A DNA stretch of 49,969 nucleotides from Amanita rubescens (GCA_015039365.1 WION01000383.1:1-49969); one strand, 5' to 3'; positions 10,983-22,769 are shown, numbered from the stretch's first letter. The notes: generated by a model not told the origin, from the sequence alone. Numbers and translations: made by a program.

Positions 10983-12200
10983 CCAATTTTCCCTTCGCTC
11001 ATGTCCAGCCAGTATCGCGCACGTCGCTGTCACTATAATTAGAGTCGGATAACATGGCTGTGAATCTGCTCGACGTGTCGTAAAGTGGGCAGAGCGGAAA
11101 GACCGTTCAACTTAGACACGCATTCAAACACACATCAAATATTGACGGAAAGGGCACGTACGGTACCCTGATCCTTACGCCCGATCCCATATAACTGATT
11201 GCGTTTCTGAAGCATCGGCGAAGTCGTTGTCGACAGAGACTGGCAACATCCGAACAGCTTCACCTATAAACATGCCCAAGGTGCAATTTCCAATGGTAGA
11301 GGTGCGCATCTCCTCTTTTTTGAATCCGAGGTTTTGCACCTGAATTCAATAAAAGTATCCCTCCCGCTTCAAAATTGGAGCATGTTCGCTTCCCGGGGAG
11401 AGAAAAGCTTCACGGGGTTTACGATTCTCTCTGGATTGAGAAGCGCCAAAAGAGTTGAAAGTAAAAACAACTTACAACCCGGTGAATCCGATGCGTCTAA
11501 TTATCCCGCTTGTCTAAGAATGGCTTGCAGAAATGCTATCGTTAAATCGGAATTAGCATTTTCGAACAAAGACTAACGCGTATTGTTGACGGATACAAGG
11601 CGGTATACCGCGTCCGTGTGATCAATCCGTCTTTGCATCGCCTTCACAGAGAAGGATCAATTTGCACTGATCACTGTGATCGGGCAGATATCGCGCTCCG
11701 GTAGATGGACAACGAAACTTTGAACACACTGCCCCGTGCGCTAAGCCTATCCGATGGGAATCTTTCACACAAATGGTCCTCACGAACCTTCCAGTTTTTC
11801 TACAAGTATTTTCTCTTTGATTTCTCCGCCGCATTGTGGTTCACGCCGCGTACATTTGATGCCACAATTCGGAGAACCCATTCCTTTTTATCGTTCATTC
11901 GTCTTCAACCTTCCGTTTTTGTAGTTGCCGTCCTTGTCGGGCATCAGCACGCCACTATCACGAGCGTAAGCACATATAGGAATAACCATTTTTCTGATGA
12001 TATTTATACGATCTTTGTCTAGAAAGGAAGGAAAGAGATGGGAATGCGCGGGGTGGCGATGAGGACATGATATTGACAGTGCGCCAACAGACGACCCGAT
12101 AATCAAACCTTCGTTTGATCCATGATTGATGAATCCATTGATCAGCTATGATTAGAATCCCCGGGGGGTTCGTGCAATCATTGATCACCAGCGGCTCGCC
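10983..12200. repeat. Z1: first unit of a 1.2-kb tandem duplication
   Basis: Starts at 'ttcgctcatgtccagcc' and shares nearly its whole length with Z2 (12222-13440), including 'gtgggcagagcggaaaga', 'cacctataaacatgcc' and 'gcgccaacagacgacc'. A TATA-like 'cctataaac' is followed by ATG at 11272, but no long frame continues. It is probably a duplicated promoter plus remnant 5' exons. A weaker third trace ('agtgggcggagcgggaagatctgtcactcagg', cut here to its first part near 14109) precedes the membrane protein gene. Confidence 0.75.
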
Positions 12201-12221
12201 CACTTGGCATTCGTGATCGTC

Positions 12222-13440
12222 AAGTTTTCCCCTCGCTCATGTCCAGCCGTACCACGCACGTCGCTGTCACTATAATTAGAGTGGGATAATATGGCTGTGA
12301 ATCTGCTCGACGTGTCATACAGTGGGCAGAGCGGAAAGATCGGTCAACTTATACGCGCATTCAAACGCATATCAAATATTGATGGAAAGAGCACAGACGG
12401 TACCCTGATCCTTACGCCCGATCTCATATAACTGATTGCGTTTCTGAAGCATCTGCGAAGCCGGCGTTGACAGAGACCGGCAACATCTGAACAGCTTCAC
12501 CTATAAACATGCCTAAGCTGCAATTTCTAACGGTAGTGGTGCGCATCTCCTCTTTTTTTTGAATCCTCTGAATTCAACAAAAGTATCCCTCCCGCTTCAG
12601 AATTGCTTCCTGGGTATATTTAGTTCTCTTTATATTGAGAAGCGCCACAAGAGGAACGGTTCACACATCGACTGAAAGTAAAAACAACTTGTACTATATC
12701 ACAACCCAGTGAATCTGATGCGTCAGTCATCATTAATTATTCGGCTTGTCTAAAAATGGCTTATAGGTTAAATCGGATTCCAATTAGCATTTCCGACTAG
12801 CGCGCATTGTTGACGAGTACAAAATGCTCCTTTTTAGAACCGGTGGTATACTGTGTCCGTGTGATTAATCCAGCTCTGCATCGCCCTCACAGGGAAGGAT
12901 CAACTGCTCCGGTAGATGGACAATGAAACTTTGAACACTTGTGGTTCATGCCACGTACATTCGATGCCACAACTCGGAGAGGCAGTTACATCCTTACCTC
13001 TTATCTTTCATTCTTCTTCGACCCTCCTTTTAGGTAGTCGCCGTGCTCGTCGGGGCATCAGCGCGCCACTATCACGAGCGTAAGCACATACAGGAATAAC
13101 GTGTTTCTGATGATATTTGTACGATCTTTGTCTAGAAAGGAGATGGGAACGCGCGGAATGGCAATGAGGACGTGATATCGAGAGCGCGCCAACAGACAAC
13201 CTGATAATCAAACCTTCGGTTTATTCTCGGGCTGTCACTACCCCAACCACGAAGTGCCGCGCCCTGTTTTTTTTTTGAACTCACCCTAGACGACGGAGGT
13301 GAGTATTGGATTTGAATACAAATCTACGGCTAAGGTTCAGATGAGCCTTGCAAGTGTGATCGTTCCCAATTATACCTTGCAGTGCTTCCAATAGTGATCA
13401 GATCATCGATCATTGATCAGCTATTAGAATCATGGGATCT
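12222..13440. repeat. Z2: second unit of the tandem duplication
   Basis: Direct repeat of Z1 in the same orientation, with roughly 85-90 percent identity by eye. It differs by several 10-60 bp deletions and an extra stretch at about 13225-13390 containing T9 before 'gaactcacc'. It ends with 'cattgatcagctattagaatc', matching Z1 near 12135-12160. No gene is apparent. Confidence 0.75.
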
Positions 13441-14175
13441 CGATGTCTTCAGTAACTCTACAGCTCAATGTACGTTTCCAAGCGTACCGCGCCATCAATC
13501 GGAATCAGCCTTCTCATACGAATGGCTCCGCCTGTCAATGTGATCAAGTTTTTCATTCTATCGTTTCATCTTCATAGGGTTGTTCACGTTATGTGTCTCA
13601 GAGGACTGAGAAATGAATTTAGAACCGGTCGTCGCAGAAATATAGAAAATGGGCTGAGAACGCCGATTTTCGAAAGATACACAAGGCTGTATCAATGAAC
13701 TTGGCAATGACGAGGATAAAAGCGGCCCACCTATGTCCCGCAAGAATTGAATGCAGCCAATAACCACATGAAACTAGCAGCACTCTGGGAATATCTGAAT
13801 CCCTCGAAAAACTGTATGGTCGAGTTGATGGTGTCGGACGTCACGGGTTCAAGAGCGTTACGATATCTTGCTCTACCAAAGCAAAGCCTCGCAAGGACCT
13901 CTTCCGCTGCACCGAACCAGTTTGAAGGAGTATTTTTTTTACTCAACACAGTATTGAACAGGAATGAATGTTTTGACATCAAGCGCGAAGGTGTCAAAGG
14001 CGTAAAAGTTAGCGTTCATGTTCCGTACCTGTCGCTGATAGAGTGGGACTGAACGGCCTTATCTTTTTCCAGTTACATGGTTGTGTGCCTACTTGAGATG
14101 TTGCAAGCAGTGGGCGGAGCGGGAAGATCTGTCACTCAGGCGCAGATTCCAAACGCTTCCATTACTGATGACTGA
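13441..14175. other. Intergenic upstream of the seven-helix gene
   Basis: Contains 80-100-codon frames on both strands between 13731 and 14052 with no family resemblance and no paired splice sites. A degraded trace of the Z repeat lies at about 14100-14150. Confidence 0.5.
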
Positions 14176-15445
14176 TTGACAGACCATGGCACTGTGATCA
14201 CAGAATTATGGCTTCCTGTACAGTCATTGATGACCAGCGGTCCACTCGCCATGACCAACATAATCGGTTATATTTTTTATCATTTGCTCCGACAATTTGA
14301 CCACTGTCACAGTATAAATACCGGTGTCAGGTTAGATGTTGAATTTGTACTTGAAATGCTAACAGGAACGGAAACATTTATTATCACGACGACCTTGCAG
14401 GCACTCCTAACGGGTGTATATTTCACCTTGTTTCTCCTGTGCCTACGATGGCTCGTCTTTTCGGATGATGGCGGGACCCTGCGCAAGCCCATTCAATGGC
14501 CCTTCTTAATCATTACCGTCATTCTCTTTGCTTTCTCGGTGACAGACTTCGGCCTCACCCTGCAAACCACAATACTCATCCCTCAAAGCGCCTCTATGAC
14601 TACTACTTCTCTCATATATGTCGGTATCATCAATGTTTGTAATCCAAGAATTAAATTCAAACATTTGATGGGCTGAACTCTCCTGGCAGAGTATTATAGA
14701 AGCTTCAATACCAATTATAACTGACAGTGTCCTGGTTTGTGAAAAAGCAAGGTTGATCACTGGGTACTCACAAACGGCGTTGTGTCAGATCTTCCGTTGT
14801 TGGACAGTTTACAATAGATCATGGAGAATTGCTGTCCTCCCCCTCCTCTTATTGCTATACAACATATCAATTTTTCTCGTCTCAACATATCATAACACCT
14901 TCGTTGTACTCACAGGAAATGAACCCCCAATTCGCGGTCCTTACGGTGATAATGAAAGACAGGAGTCCTATCTTGCCTCTACCATTATCATAAATATATA
15001 TGCATCATGTAAGTCACGGTGAGATTGTGCATGATATTATTTCAAATTTAAATTAAAGCTGCTATTATATTACGAATCTGGAGAAATAGTTTGTCTCGAC
15101 GCCTTGCCCGTTTCGCAATTCGTGTTATCGCCGAATCAGGTTTATTATACACCCTCACGAGTATTGTCGCCTTTTCCATGGTGTTTCCCACTTCCAATGT
15201 TGGGTTTCTAATGGCAGATGCTATTGTATGTCATCAATGAACTGAATGCGGCCAGGACGGTATCTCACCCATGCACACAGAATTTTCCCACTGCAGGAAT
15301 TGCTTTTAATCTTATATTGATACGGGTGGCACAAAATAGGGCTAACCAAGAAACAGAATTGCCTACGTTTATTGGTGACTCGACCATTGAACGTGCCATT
15401 CCGGCCGAACCTCGCCACAACTCCGAAATGGTCGCCTCAACCTGA
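14176..15445 (+). CDS. Seven-helix integral membrane protein (Agaricomycete family)
   Basis: Five exons: 14176-14634, 14690-14734, 14789-15008, 15059-15225 and 15281-15445. Introns are 50-55 bp, and the model gives about 351 aa. Hydrophobic helices are seen at LQALLTGVYFTLFLLCLRW, WPFLIITVILFAFSVTDFG, SIIEASIPIITDSVL, VLPLLLLLYNISIFLV, ASTIIINIYAS, LLYTLTSIVAFSMVF and ADAINFPTAGIAFNLILIRV. The cytosolic tail begins AQNRANQETE. This matches an expanded family of uncharacterised seven-helix proteins of mushroom fungi, often with the RCW motif after helix 3 (FRCWTVY here). Frame and splice sites are intact. The start is uncertain: in-frame ATGs at 14176, 14230 and 14251 are all possible. Function (receptor, sensor or other) is unknown. 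Confidence 0.75.
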
Positions 15446-15989
15446 GAAGAGCTTGAAAAGTTCGCCCATGTATGTGCGTGGTCGCAATTCGTTTTCCTTC
15501 ATCTTGACTCAATGAGCACAAAGTTCTTCAAGAAGTTGTTCTTTCCGTTGTATGGATTCGTACCCGAATATGTTCACACCTGTATTTTCGTCTCATTTTT
15601 CCGAGATTCTTAGATTGTAGTAGTATTGTAAGCCTGCAGTTGAATGACCTTGCGTTTTAACTATTGTTCCGACCGTTGGGGGCAACTTCCGCTTACAGTC
15701 GCGGATTGCTTGGGCATCAAAGCCTTGATCAGCGACTCGAAAGGAATCAATAATTGAAGCGTGGATTGACCGAGTCTTAATCTTGGATGATCACACATGT
15801 AGCGCGAGCGCGTCGACATCAACTGACATGTGGCATAGACGAATGTAACCGATTTTCGTGTGACCGGAGCCTGTGGTCGACAGTATGTATAGGAAGGATG
15901 GGAGGGACCAAAGATAGGGATGACTAAGGTAGTCAGAGATGTGAGAAGGAAGGAAGGAAGGACCATAGCAGTCGAAGGTAAGCATGCAT

Positions 15990-17290
15990 AGACACGCTCC
16001 GGCTAACGACGGTACCCGCAGAAGGTGGAGCTCCAACTCGCACTTCCGCTTTCAGTCCCTCCGCCACGACACCGGAACTGGAAAAACGACCTTCGTTCAA
16101 GGGTAACGCGTTTGTAGGCATGTTCGCTTCAATCTCGCTGGGATAGAGATACTACTCTATACTTATCGGCATCTTCCACTTCATCATTGACGGGCGGGAA
16201 GTATCAACTGCCACCTGTGGCGGTTAGCTACATGGTTATGGAGACGGATGAAGATCCGTTTGCGAGCGTGCCAAGCAGAGCAGGCGTTGTTTCGTCACGT
16301 TTGGAGGTGCCAAACAAGGTATAAACTTAAAGGATGCAGCAGACTATGAAGGGATGCAGCCGTCCCCAAGTCACCAGGCGTTACTCTCACGAATCACGCG
16401 TACGTGCAGCAGACTGGGCCTATCTTACAGGCCTCAGCTTTATTTACACCCGCGCCCATCCATTACCCAAATTGTGCGTCTTGACTCTTTCCCTCTTGAC
16501 GAAAACTCATTCGAAACTTCCAGCGGAGATTTGCCACGAAGATGATTAAGGAAGTAACGTTTGATGGATAACCGATGAATCGCCAGCGTTCCTCCTGAAG
16601 TCTGCCCGTTACTGTGGTTCGATTATCCTATCCTCTTCACTTTTCTTTGATCAAACCGATCACTCACTGTAACAGTCACCACTATGCATCCGAAACCTGA
16701 AGGTATGCCTTCAAACCTCTTGCTCCTTCTCGCTCTACCTGACCTTCTTCGGTCCCACAGATCCCGTCAATCGATGAGACGTAAGAATATACCCGGAGAT
16801 TCATATGCGGTTGCTTGATAACATACGGAGGATACGGCCAAACGAGGAATCTCGTTCGTGACCTTCGCTAAGAGTTCCGCCCTCTCTTATTCTCGAGAGT
16901 GTCGTCTTGCTTCTTCCCCTGATGACGTTTTCGACACCTTGTTGGGGCCGAAAAAAAAGAAAATTAGCCTATGATAGCAATACTACCGCCCCTTCTTCCG
17001 CGTCCTGCCGATTTACCAAACTGTAAGGTGCATTCACTCTCCCGCATGCCTAGCATCCCTGTTCTGATTATATTCAGTTTGAGGGTAAAAGCAATGCTTA
17101 GACTGGAGCAAAAAGGGGAATAGAGCTGATAGCGGGCCTAAGGGAAACGCTATCAACGACAAGGCAAAATTGGTTCTGGTTAATGTGCTACCGAAAAGAG
17201 AGACGGTTAATGAACATGCCATAGACGAATAATATCTTTCTAGTACACGTGGTGGGGCTTGGCACTGCTACCGCTCTCCACGTTTATACG
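15990..17290 (+). repeat. Y3: segmental repeat, copy 3
   Basis: Matches 9320-10635 over nearly its whole length. Within it 16165-16318 is an open stretch reading SASSTSSLTGGKYQLPPVAV and on to SRLEVPNK, followed by a GTATAA donor-like site. The Y2 copy is shifted in the same place. The final shared frame ends ETSSGDLPRR near 16545. Together with Y1 and Y2 it indicates an ancestral gene no longer intact here. Confidence 0.6.
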
Positions 17291-17479
17291 GACGGTATCT
17301 GCGGGTTTCTCCTTCCTGTGATACTGCGCAGTGAAATGCAACGAACTATTCCTCATGCTAACGCTAATTGCTCGCGATCCTATTCTCTAACCGCGTTGTC
17401 ATTGACAATGCTACGCCCGGGGCCCGCCCGAGTCATAAACGAGTACATATGGGCCAGCACTACCCTGAAGCCTGTCATG

Positions 17480-18723
17480 CAGAACAAAAAAAATGTCGGG
17501 TGGAATTGGCTGTACTATTTAGGCGAATCAAATTTTGCTTGTCTACGGTCATTCGATTCAGCTCCTTATGGAAGCAGAAATAAGGTTATTCCTGGCAAGA
17601 CCGCTAGGCATGGCGCAAGACATTAATTCCTCCCGACATGTGCTGATGCGCGTGTGATTCTGAACCGTTTTTCGCTTCAGGTGACCCGCCAACTCCCAAG
17701 CTGTGCACATTCCACGTACTCGGGCCTACTGTCAATTCTAACGTGAGAATACGGCTGCACAAGTCCGTCGTTGCCGTGAACTTTTACAACAGCTTGTAGG
17801 AGTGTGAGTTGACAATGTTGGCGCACACAAACAGATCCAGAAGCATCAAACTTTGCCCAATCAACCCAGATGCGGCATTTGGAGTCGGATGTTGTCACCC
17901 GTTTTGTTCATTTCTCCGAGCATTATGCGAAACATGGAATTAACACGCGACCCTCCGAGGTGATCAATTGAAGGATTCACTGTGGAAAGTGCATGGCAAC
18001 ACTATCCCGTTCAAGAATTTATTGTCCGTCTACGATGCATCAGCTTCAAAGCAATGTGAACGGTCTTGAAACGGCAAGCTCAAATCAGCTCAAACCGCGC
18101 GCACATGGACTTACACACGAATAAAACAGATCGAATCTGAGCACCACCTTGGCAATTCCGATTTTCCAAACCGTAAAATTCTGGCCTCAATATCTCACAC
18201 GCGAACTGGCGGAAACCTCGTCTACGGTATAAATTGGTGCGGAAAGCGGGCTCCCCAGGACTTTCCTCATCCAGAAGCAACAAGTTGAGGATCAACGGCT
18301 TACCTATTTAGGAAGGCATGGGTGCTTATTTTGGACTAGCGGTCCAGGTACACCTGCCAAACCAACTCCGCGAACAATTGTTCAAACCGTCTAAACCTTG
18401 TCCCAATCCGTCATCAACAAGCTCGCTGGACCCTCCCTATCGCCGTTCCGGGTCAAACAACTCGTTGGTGCCTACTCCAACACCTGTAACTAGCGTTCGC
18501 TCGCACCAAATCAAGTCAAGATTCGGCTGTGCTGCGGTTCGTGGACACGTTGAACAAACGCGGAGGTCAGTATACAATCAACTCCGAATCTGGGTTCCGT
18601 AAACTTATCAGGATATTCTCATGCAGTCTTCCTTGTCCCACAACGATCATATTGTTCGTCACGTTGCTTCTTTCCGTTTGGCCCTTTCGGGAAGGACAGC
18701 TGTGCAGCTGTGTTGCGTGAATA
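17480..18723 (+). repeat. Block X upstream segment, copy 2
   Basis: Repeats the X1 flank (35-1136): 'atcaaattttgcttgtctac' near 17527, the 'gaacttttacaacagcttg' stretch near 17776, 'cacatggacttacac' near 18101, the palindrome at 18372-18383, and the 'tcatgcagtcttccttg' stretch near 18618. It ends at the X2 start codon. No conserved reading frame. Confidence 0.75.
18372..18383. promoter_or_regulatory. 12-bp palindrome upstream of X2
   Basis: GAACAATTGTTC, identical to the copies at 799-810 and 23457-23468, 340 bp before the X2 ATG. Confidence 0.45.
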
Positions 18724-20006
18724 ATGGCAACAGAACAACAGCCGGTCGCACAAAGTTCCAATATGACCCAGGCAGCCAATTACGGCGAATGTGCTCTACA
18801 AATATCATATAAAGTTCCTCTTTCCCTCCGTCTTCGGTATACTCTCAGTTCGATCGCCCACTTCTTCCGAATCATGAAGAAAGAACCTAACTACACCGAA
18901 TCGAAGGAGTTCGAGCCACTCCAGAACGTATGCCTCGCCAATAACTACAAGACTTTTCTCGGCCGACTGTACACGTTGCCGGACAATGCCAAACTCTCTC
19001 GCGAGCATTGGAAAGTGATCGAGGTCAGTACCTACAAGGACAAAAAATCCAACGTCGAACACGAGTACTTGGTCGCGAAGCTCAGTGACGGGGATAAAGG
19101 GACAGTTTATCTCCGTATCGAGCGCCGAATACGAGCCTCTTCAGTCAAGGAGGCGATCGGAAAGCACGTTCTCGGACGAGGCACGCGGGAACACAGGCAG
19201 ACTGACCCTACTCCTCCAACCGACTCCGACTCATCAAAGCCGGACGATGGGCAAGTGGTCGCGCCCGAAGGAAAACAGAAGAAGATTAAAAAGTACGCCG
19301 TGGACGAATTAAGACTCTTCGATCCCAGACGGTTAGAACGGGACCAGCTCCTCGTTGACCACCTCATCTTTGACACCAAGCCCATGTCACTTCCTCAGCT
19401 CGTCGTTTTGGCCTGCGCGATCAATGACAATTGGAAAGATTATCATTTCTTTGAAAAGAATTGTTACTGGTTTTGCCATTGCGCCGCTCAGGCACTTCAA
19501 GAAGGTTTTAAATATGTCAGTGTGCCCGTCCCAGGAAAGCGTCGGCAAGGTACTTGGCATGGGTTTCCGACGGATGATCTTTGGAAAGAAGTTGATTTCA
19601 AGGTGTTGTTGAATAAATATAATAATATGTGGTCGGTGTTTGAACAGGAGGTACGTTCTGTTGATTGGGTATGAGGATACAGTGACTGACATGAATGGAT
19701 TTTGCAGATTCAGTCAACTATTAATCATCCGGATAACCAACATCTTAAAGAGGCAAACAAGCGTGTTGAAGAAGTGGAACGCCGTGCGGAGGAGGAGAGA
19801 AAGCGCGCGGAGGAAGAGAGGAAGCATGCGGAGGAGGAGACGAAGCGTGCGGAGGAAGAGAGAAAGCGCGCGGAGAAAGAGAGAAAGCGCGCGGAGGATT
19901 TGGAACGTCAACTCGCGGAACTCAAGGCCCAGCTTGCCCAAAGCAAACGTAAGGCCTTGCTTAATTGACAGTGGTAGTTATTGATATTCCTATTACAACA
20001 GCCTGA
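18724..20006 (+). CDS. X2: putative permuted papain-like protein with long coiled coil
   Basis: Exons 18724-19650, 19708-19948 and 20002-20006 give 390 aa. If the last intron is not spliced, translation stops at 19968 (395 aa). The layout is as in X1: an N-terminal region starting MATEQQPVAQSSN, REHW at His95, HEYL at His113, a Pro/Ser/Asp-rich linker at about 150-190, an AVDEL-LFDP segment, LVVLACAIND, and FFEKNCYWFC with Cys247. The tail has five AEEERKR-type heptads and then LERQLAELKAQLAQ, a strong coiled-coil signature likely to mediate oligomerisation. This is the most complete family member. Catalysis by Cys247 with a His is inference from motif order; no substrate can be proposed. Soluble, with no targeting signal seen. 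Confidence 0.78.
19786..19890 (+). repeat. Five-unit heptad minisatellite in X2
   Basis: Five 21-bp units of the type gcggaggaagagagaaagcgc, each encoding one AEEERKR-like heptad and staying in frame. Third-base and second-unit differences show that the units have diverged. Confidence 0.75.
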
Positions 20007-20125
20007 TACCCTCAACACCTCGTTTCTCGCGGAATTCAAGGCCCAGCATGCCCAAGGCGCCTTGCCCAATTGATAGTGGCGGTTGATTGATATAACAGCC
20101 TGATACCCCCAAGACGCCGTTTTTT
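19915..20125 (+). repeat. Tandem duplication of the X2 3' end
   Basis: The block running from 'ggaactcaaggcccagcttg' through the terminal intron to 'cagcctgataccctcaa' (about 19915-20015) is repeated, with changes, at about 20030-20120 ('ggaattcaaggcccagcatg' through 'cagcctgatacccccaag'). The second copy lies beyond the stop codon and would be 3' UTR. Confidence 0.65.
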
Positions 20126-21084
20126 TCTTATCATCTCCCTTTTTATCCATACTTACAAACTTTCCGCATACATTCATCTACCTACTGACAGAGACGTAAC
20201 ACGCTACGGTGCCTCGGCGCTCCATACCCTCCTCTAGGACCTCGATAGGATTTACATGACGCTTTATGACCATGCTATGACATATATATATGCCTAGTTG
20301 TTAACGTTATTCCAACCCGAATTGTACTGATAACAACGAACTGTTTACTGTTGCTGCCGATGCCTAGTGCTAGCCCTAACGCGCCCGTGGCGCGACAATG
20401 TTCAAATAGTATATGCACGTTGTTCAAAATTTTGACAAGGAGTGTTGGCCTCAATGGGTAGGTTATTCGCGTGAAACTATTGAGTTCCGTGACTAGTCCT
20501 CGTAGCTCGCGGCGGTGAGGTGACTCTATGCGACGTTTCGTCCAGGTCTGTTGTCTTGTCCGTCCTCTCGCCTTCTCGGATCGCCGCCGCGCGAACGAAG
20601 CCAAGACGGTTCTTGTAACCGTTGCCGTCGCCATGGTGAGCACTATTATGTAATCGACATCTACCTTTTCGTCACCTACCTTTATTCGTTATCGGTACAC
20701 GCGAGCCTCGACGTTGTCAAACTTCATTTCATTTTCAAATTTCGAAAAAGGCAATGAGAAGATAATAACTGTTGTTGGTAATATATAATAAGTGGTGACC
20801 ACTAACCGGGGTACATCTTCAAAACAATGTCGGCAATCTGCCGAAACAAACAGGAAAGTAAATTCGAGCATGCCCTTTCCTGTTGCAATACAAACGTTTT
20901 TGACAGCCGTGGGTTGCTTGGGGGTCTACAAAGTTCACGGATCAACATTCCTGTGCAAATCAGTACTCAGTGCTATGCCAGTGAACGGACCAAACTCTGA
21001 TGAGTACTACTAGACTATATAGACATGCTCCCTTGTCATATACATGACAGCTCCTGCGAATATAAGGACTGGCTCATACTCATT
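20126..21084. other. Intergenic between X2 and the Cys-rich gene
   Basis: Frames of up to 122 codons on the minus strand (20275-20643) are Arg/Thr-rich without family resemblance. No RNA gene or repeat end is seen. Confidence 0.5.
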
Positions 21085-22468
21085 ATGTCCTCCTCAGGTC
21101 CCTCGGCCCGTTTCTGTAAAGCTATGATCCTTTACATCTCCTCGCTGGCTCTAGCATTGGCACCGGCCGTCCTAGCTCAGAGTCCTGAGCACACCAACAT
21201 AGCAGTCTGTACGGACGATAAATTCACTTGGGTGGGTGCACTTCTCGTCTTACTTGTCCCCTACTAGCTGAGAACTGCCCAATCGTAGGCATTTAACTCG
21301 TTAGGTCAGAGCCCTTGTTACGTCGCCTGGGCTGTAACTCCTCCGTGCGCGCCACCACTGGGTGGGCACTTTTCTAACAGTTGTATCTATCGATCTGTTT
21401 GTTGACAAATTTTCCTAGACGAACTCTATCCCCCCCCCCTACCATCTGGTTACACTATATGCAGGCCTTTCGAGCGACCAGGCCAACAACTGCACGTGCA
21501 ATTCGATCACCTACTCGTTAATCTGCGCGTGTGGTGCTTGTCAGGATAGGGAACTGTGTTTCGTATGTCGTTGGGGCCTCCGAGAAGCCTATGACTTACT
21601 CGGTCTAACAGATGGTCAAATTACACGCAACATTGCAACCAAACATGGTTGATGCAGTAAGTTCAATCATTACCGTGGTGGTACTATGCAGCGAACATTC
21701 TAGGTATCCCGAGACCATACAGAATGACACCAGCATACCACACTGGGCGTACCTTGATGTTTCCGTACGTATGAATTGCAAATTAGCTCGCTTCCAACCA
21801 GTAACCAACCTATGAACACAGATCGACAATGGTTTTAATGTCACTGCGGCGGCTAGTGCTAGTGCGTCGAACCGGAGTCACGCAAAGGCACTGTAATTAA
21901 CATAGTTTCTACATGTTCCAGGTGGACCTGACTCAACGGCTCCTCCTCCTGCGACATCGACATCATCGACATCGACATCAACGTCAGCGTCAGCGTCAGC
22001 ATCAACATCAACATCGTCTTCGGCCTCGGCCTCGACCTCGACCTCGACATCAAACTCTTCGTATTCGTCTAAGACCAGCATCGGAGCAGTTGCAGGTGGT
22101 ATCGTTGGAGGTATCGTCGGCGCGGGCCTCATCGTGGCGTTGGTGTTCTGGGTCTATATGAGGCACAAGTCCCAACGCGTCGCTCAAGCTTCGGCACGGA
22201 TGAGCGTACAAGAGATACTGCCCTCACCTCTACCGGATGTGAATCCACCTCCTATGCAGCCGGTGCATCCACTTCCTTATAAACTTTACGTGAGCGTGTC
22301 CTTCTGTCGATGTGTATTCGACCTGGGATGCTGATACGAATATTGTAGAATCCTAATGATCCTTCTACTTTCCCATCGCTAAGAAATCAGTTCACGCAGA
22401 TGACAACCGAAAGCGCCACTTACGCGGTGGAATCACGTCAACAGTATACTGGTATGCCTGAGCCTTGA
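21085..22468 (+). CDS. Cys-rich single-pass membrane protein with Ser/Thr stalk
   Basis: Exons 21085-21231, 21289-21361, 21419-21555, 21612-21656, 21704-21764, 21822-21861, 21922-22289 and 22349-22468, about 330 aa. A signal peptide (MILYISSLALALAPAVLAQ) leads an ectodomain with FNSLGQSPCYVAW, NNCTCNSITYSLICACGACQ, WSNYTQHCNQTW and IPHWAYLDVS, typical of a common mushroom family of Cys-rich surface proteins. A low-complexity Ser/Thr/Ala stalk follows, then a Gly-rich transmembrane helix (AGGIVGGIVGAGLIVALVF) and a cytosolic tail (YMRHKSQR). One anomaly: exon 2 ends in phase 1 while exon 3 is open only in phase 0, a one-base excess that coincides with a run of ten C at 21430-21439. This could be a real frameshift or a homopolymer sequencing error. 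Confidence 0.65.
21955..22060 (+). repeat. Ser/Thr-coding hexanucleotide tract
   Basis: Imperfect repeats of tcgaca/tcagcg/gcctcg encode the Ser/Thr/Ala stalk of the Cys-rich membrane protein. Mutation stays in frame because the units are multiples of three. Confidence 0.7.
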
Positions 22469-22769
22469 GGTTTGATAATAGTACTTTTTTACGAACTATG
22501 TCATCAAATTTGGACACCGGGATTGGCGATCCGAGGTTTTTGTATCAATTTGTTCTTGGACATTCAAGAGTTTTGTTTACTGATTTTTTATTCCGTGTGT
22601 CCTTCTTTACCCTTTCTTTGTGTATTTTTACAATGATAACGGGAATTTATAAAAGTTGGAGAATCGAGGTCATTGTATCATTTCCTATATATATAATATA
22701 GGAAGTAAAGTTTTAAATTAAGCAAACTGGCTGAATCGCCTCTGTGGCCGGGCGTGGCCTGGTGCTCCC

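Noticed and set aside
10650..11033. 127-codon minus-strand frame
   Set aside because: Ser/Thr/Leu-rich without domain features, and overlaps the edge of the Z1 repeat; its Z2 counterpart is not open.
10983..13440. Z1/Z2 as long terminal repeats of a retrotransposon
   Set aside because: They are nearly adjacent (about 20 bp apart) with no internal gag-pol, and lack TG...CA ends and target-site duplication.
16060..16105. Walker-A-like DTGTGKTTF frame in Y3
   Set aside because: The aligned Y2 and Y1 copies read differently in this frame and meet stops at once; no Walker B or NTPase context. Chance product of a decayed Ser/Pro-rich frame.
19107..19385. Long antisense frames over X1, X2, X3, the propeller gene and the BCAS3 gene
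   Set aside because: They mirror codon structure of real exons on the other strand, and do not agree between paralogues.
19786..19890. Short regular repeats considered as CRISPR
   Set aside because: No unique spacers; the units are contiguous, coding and in a eukaryotic genome.
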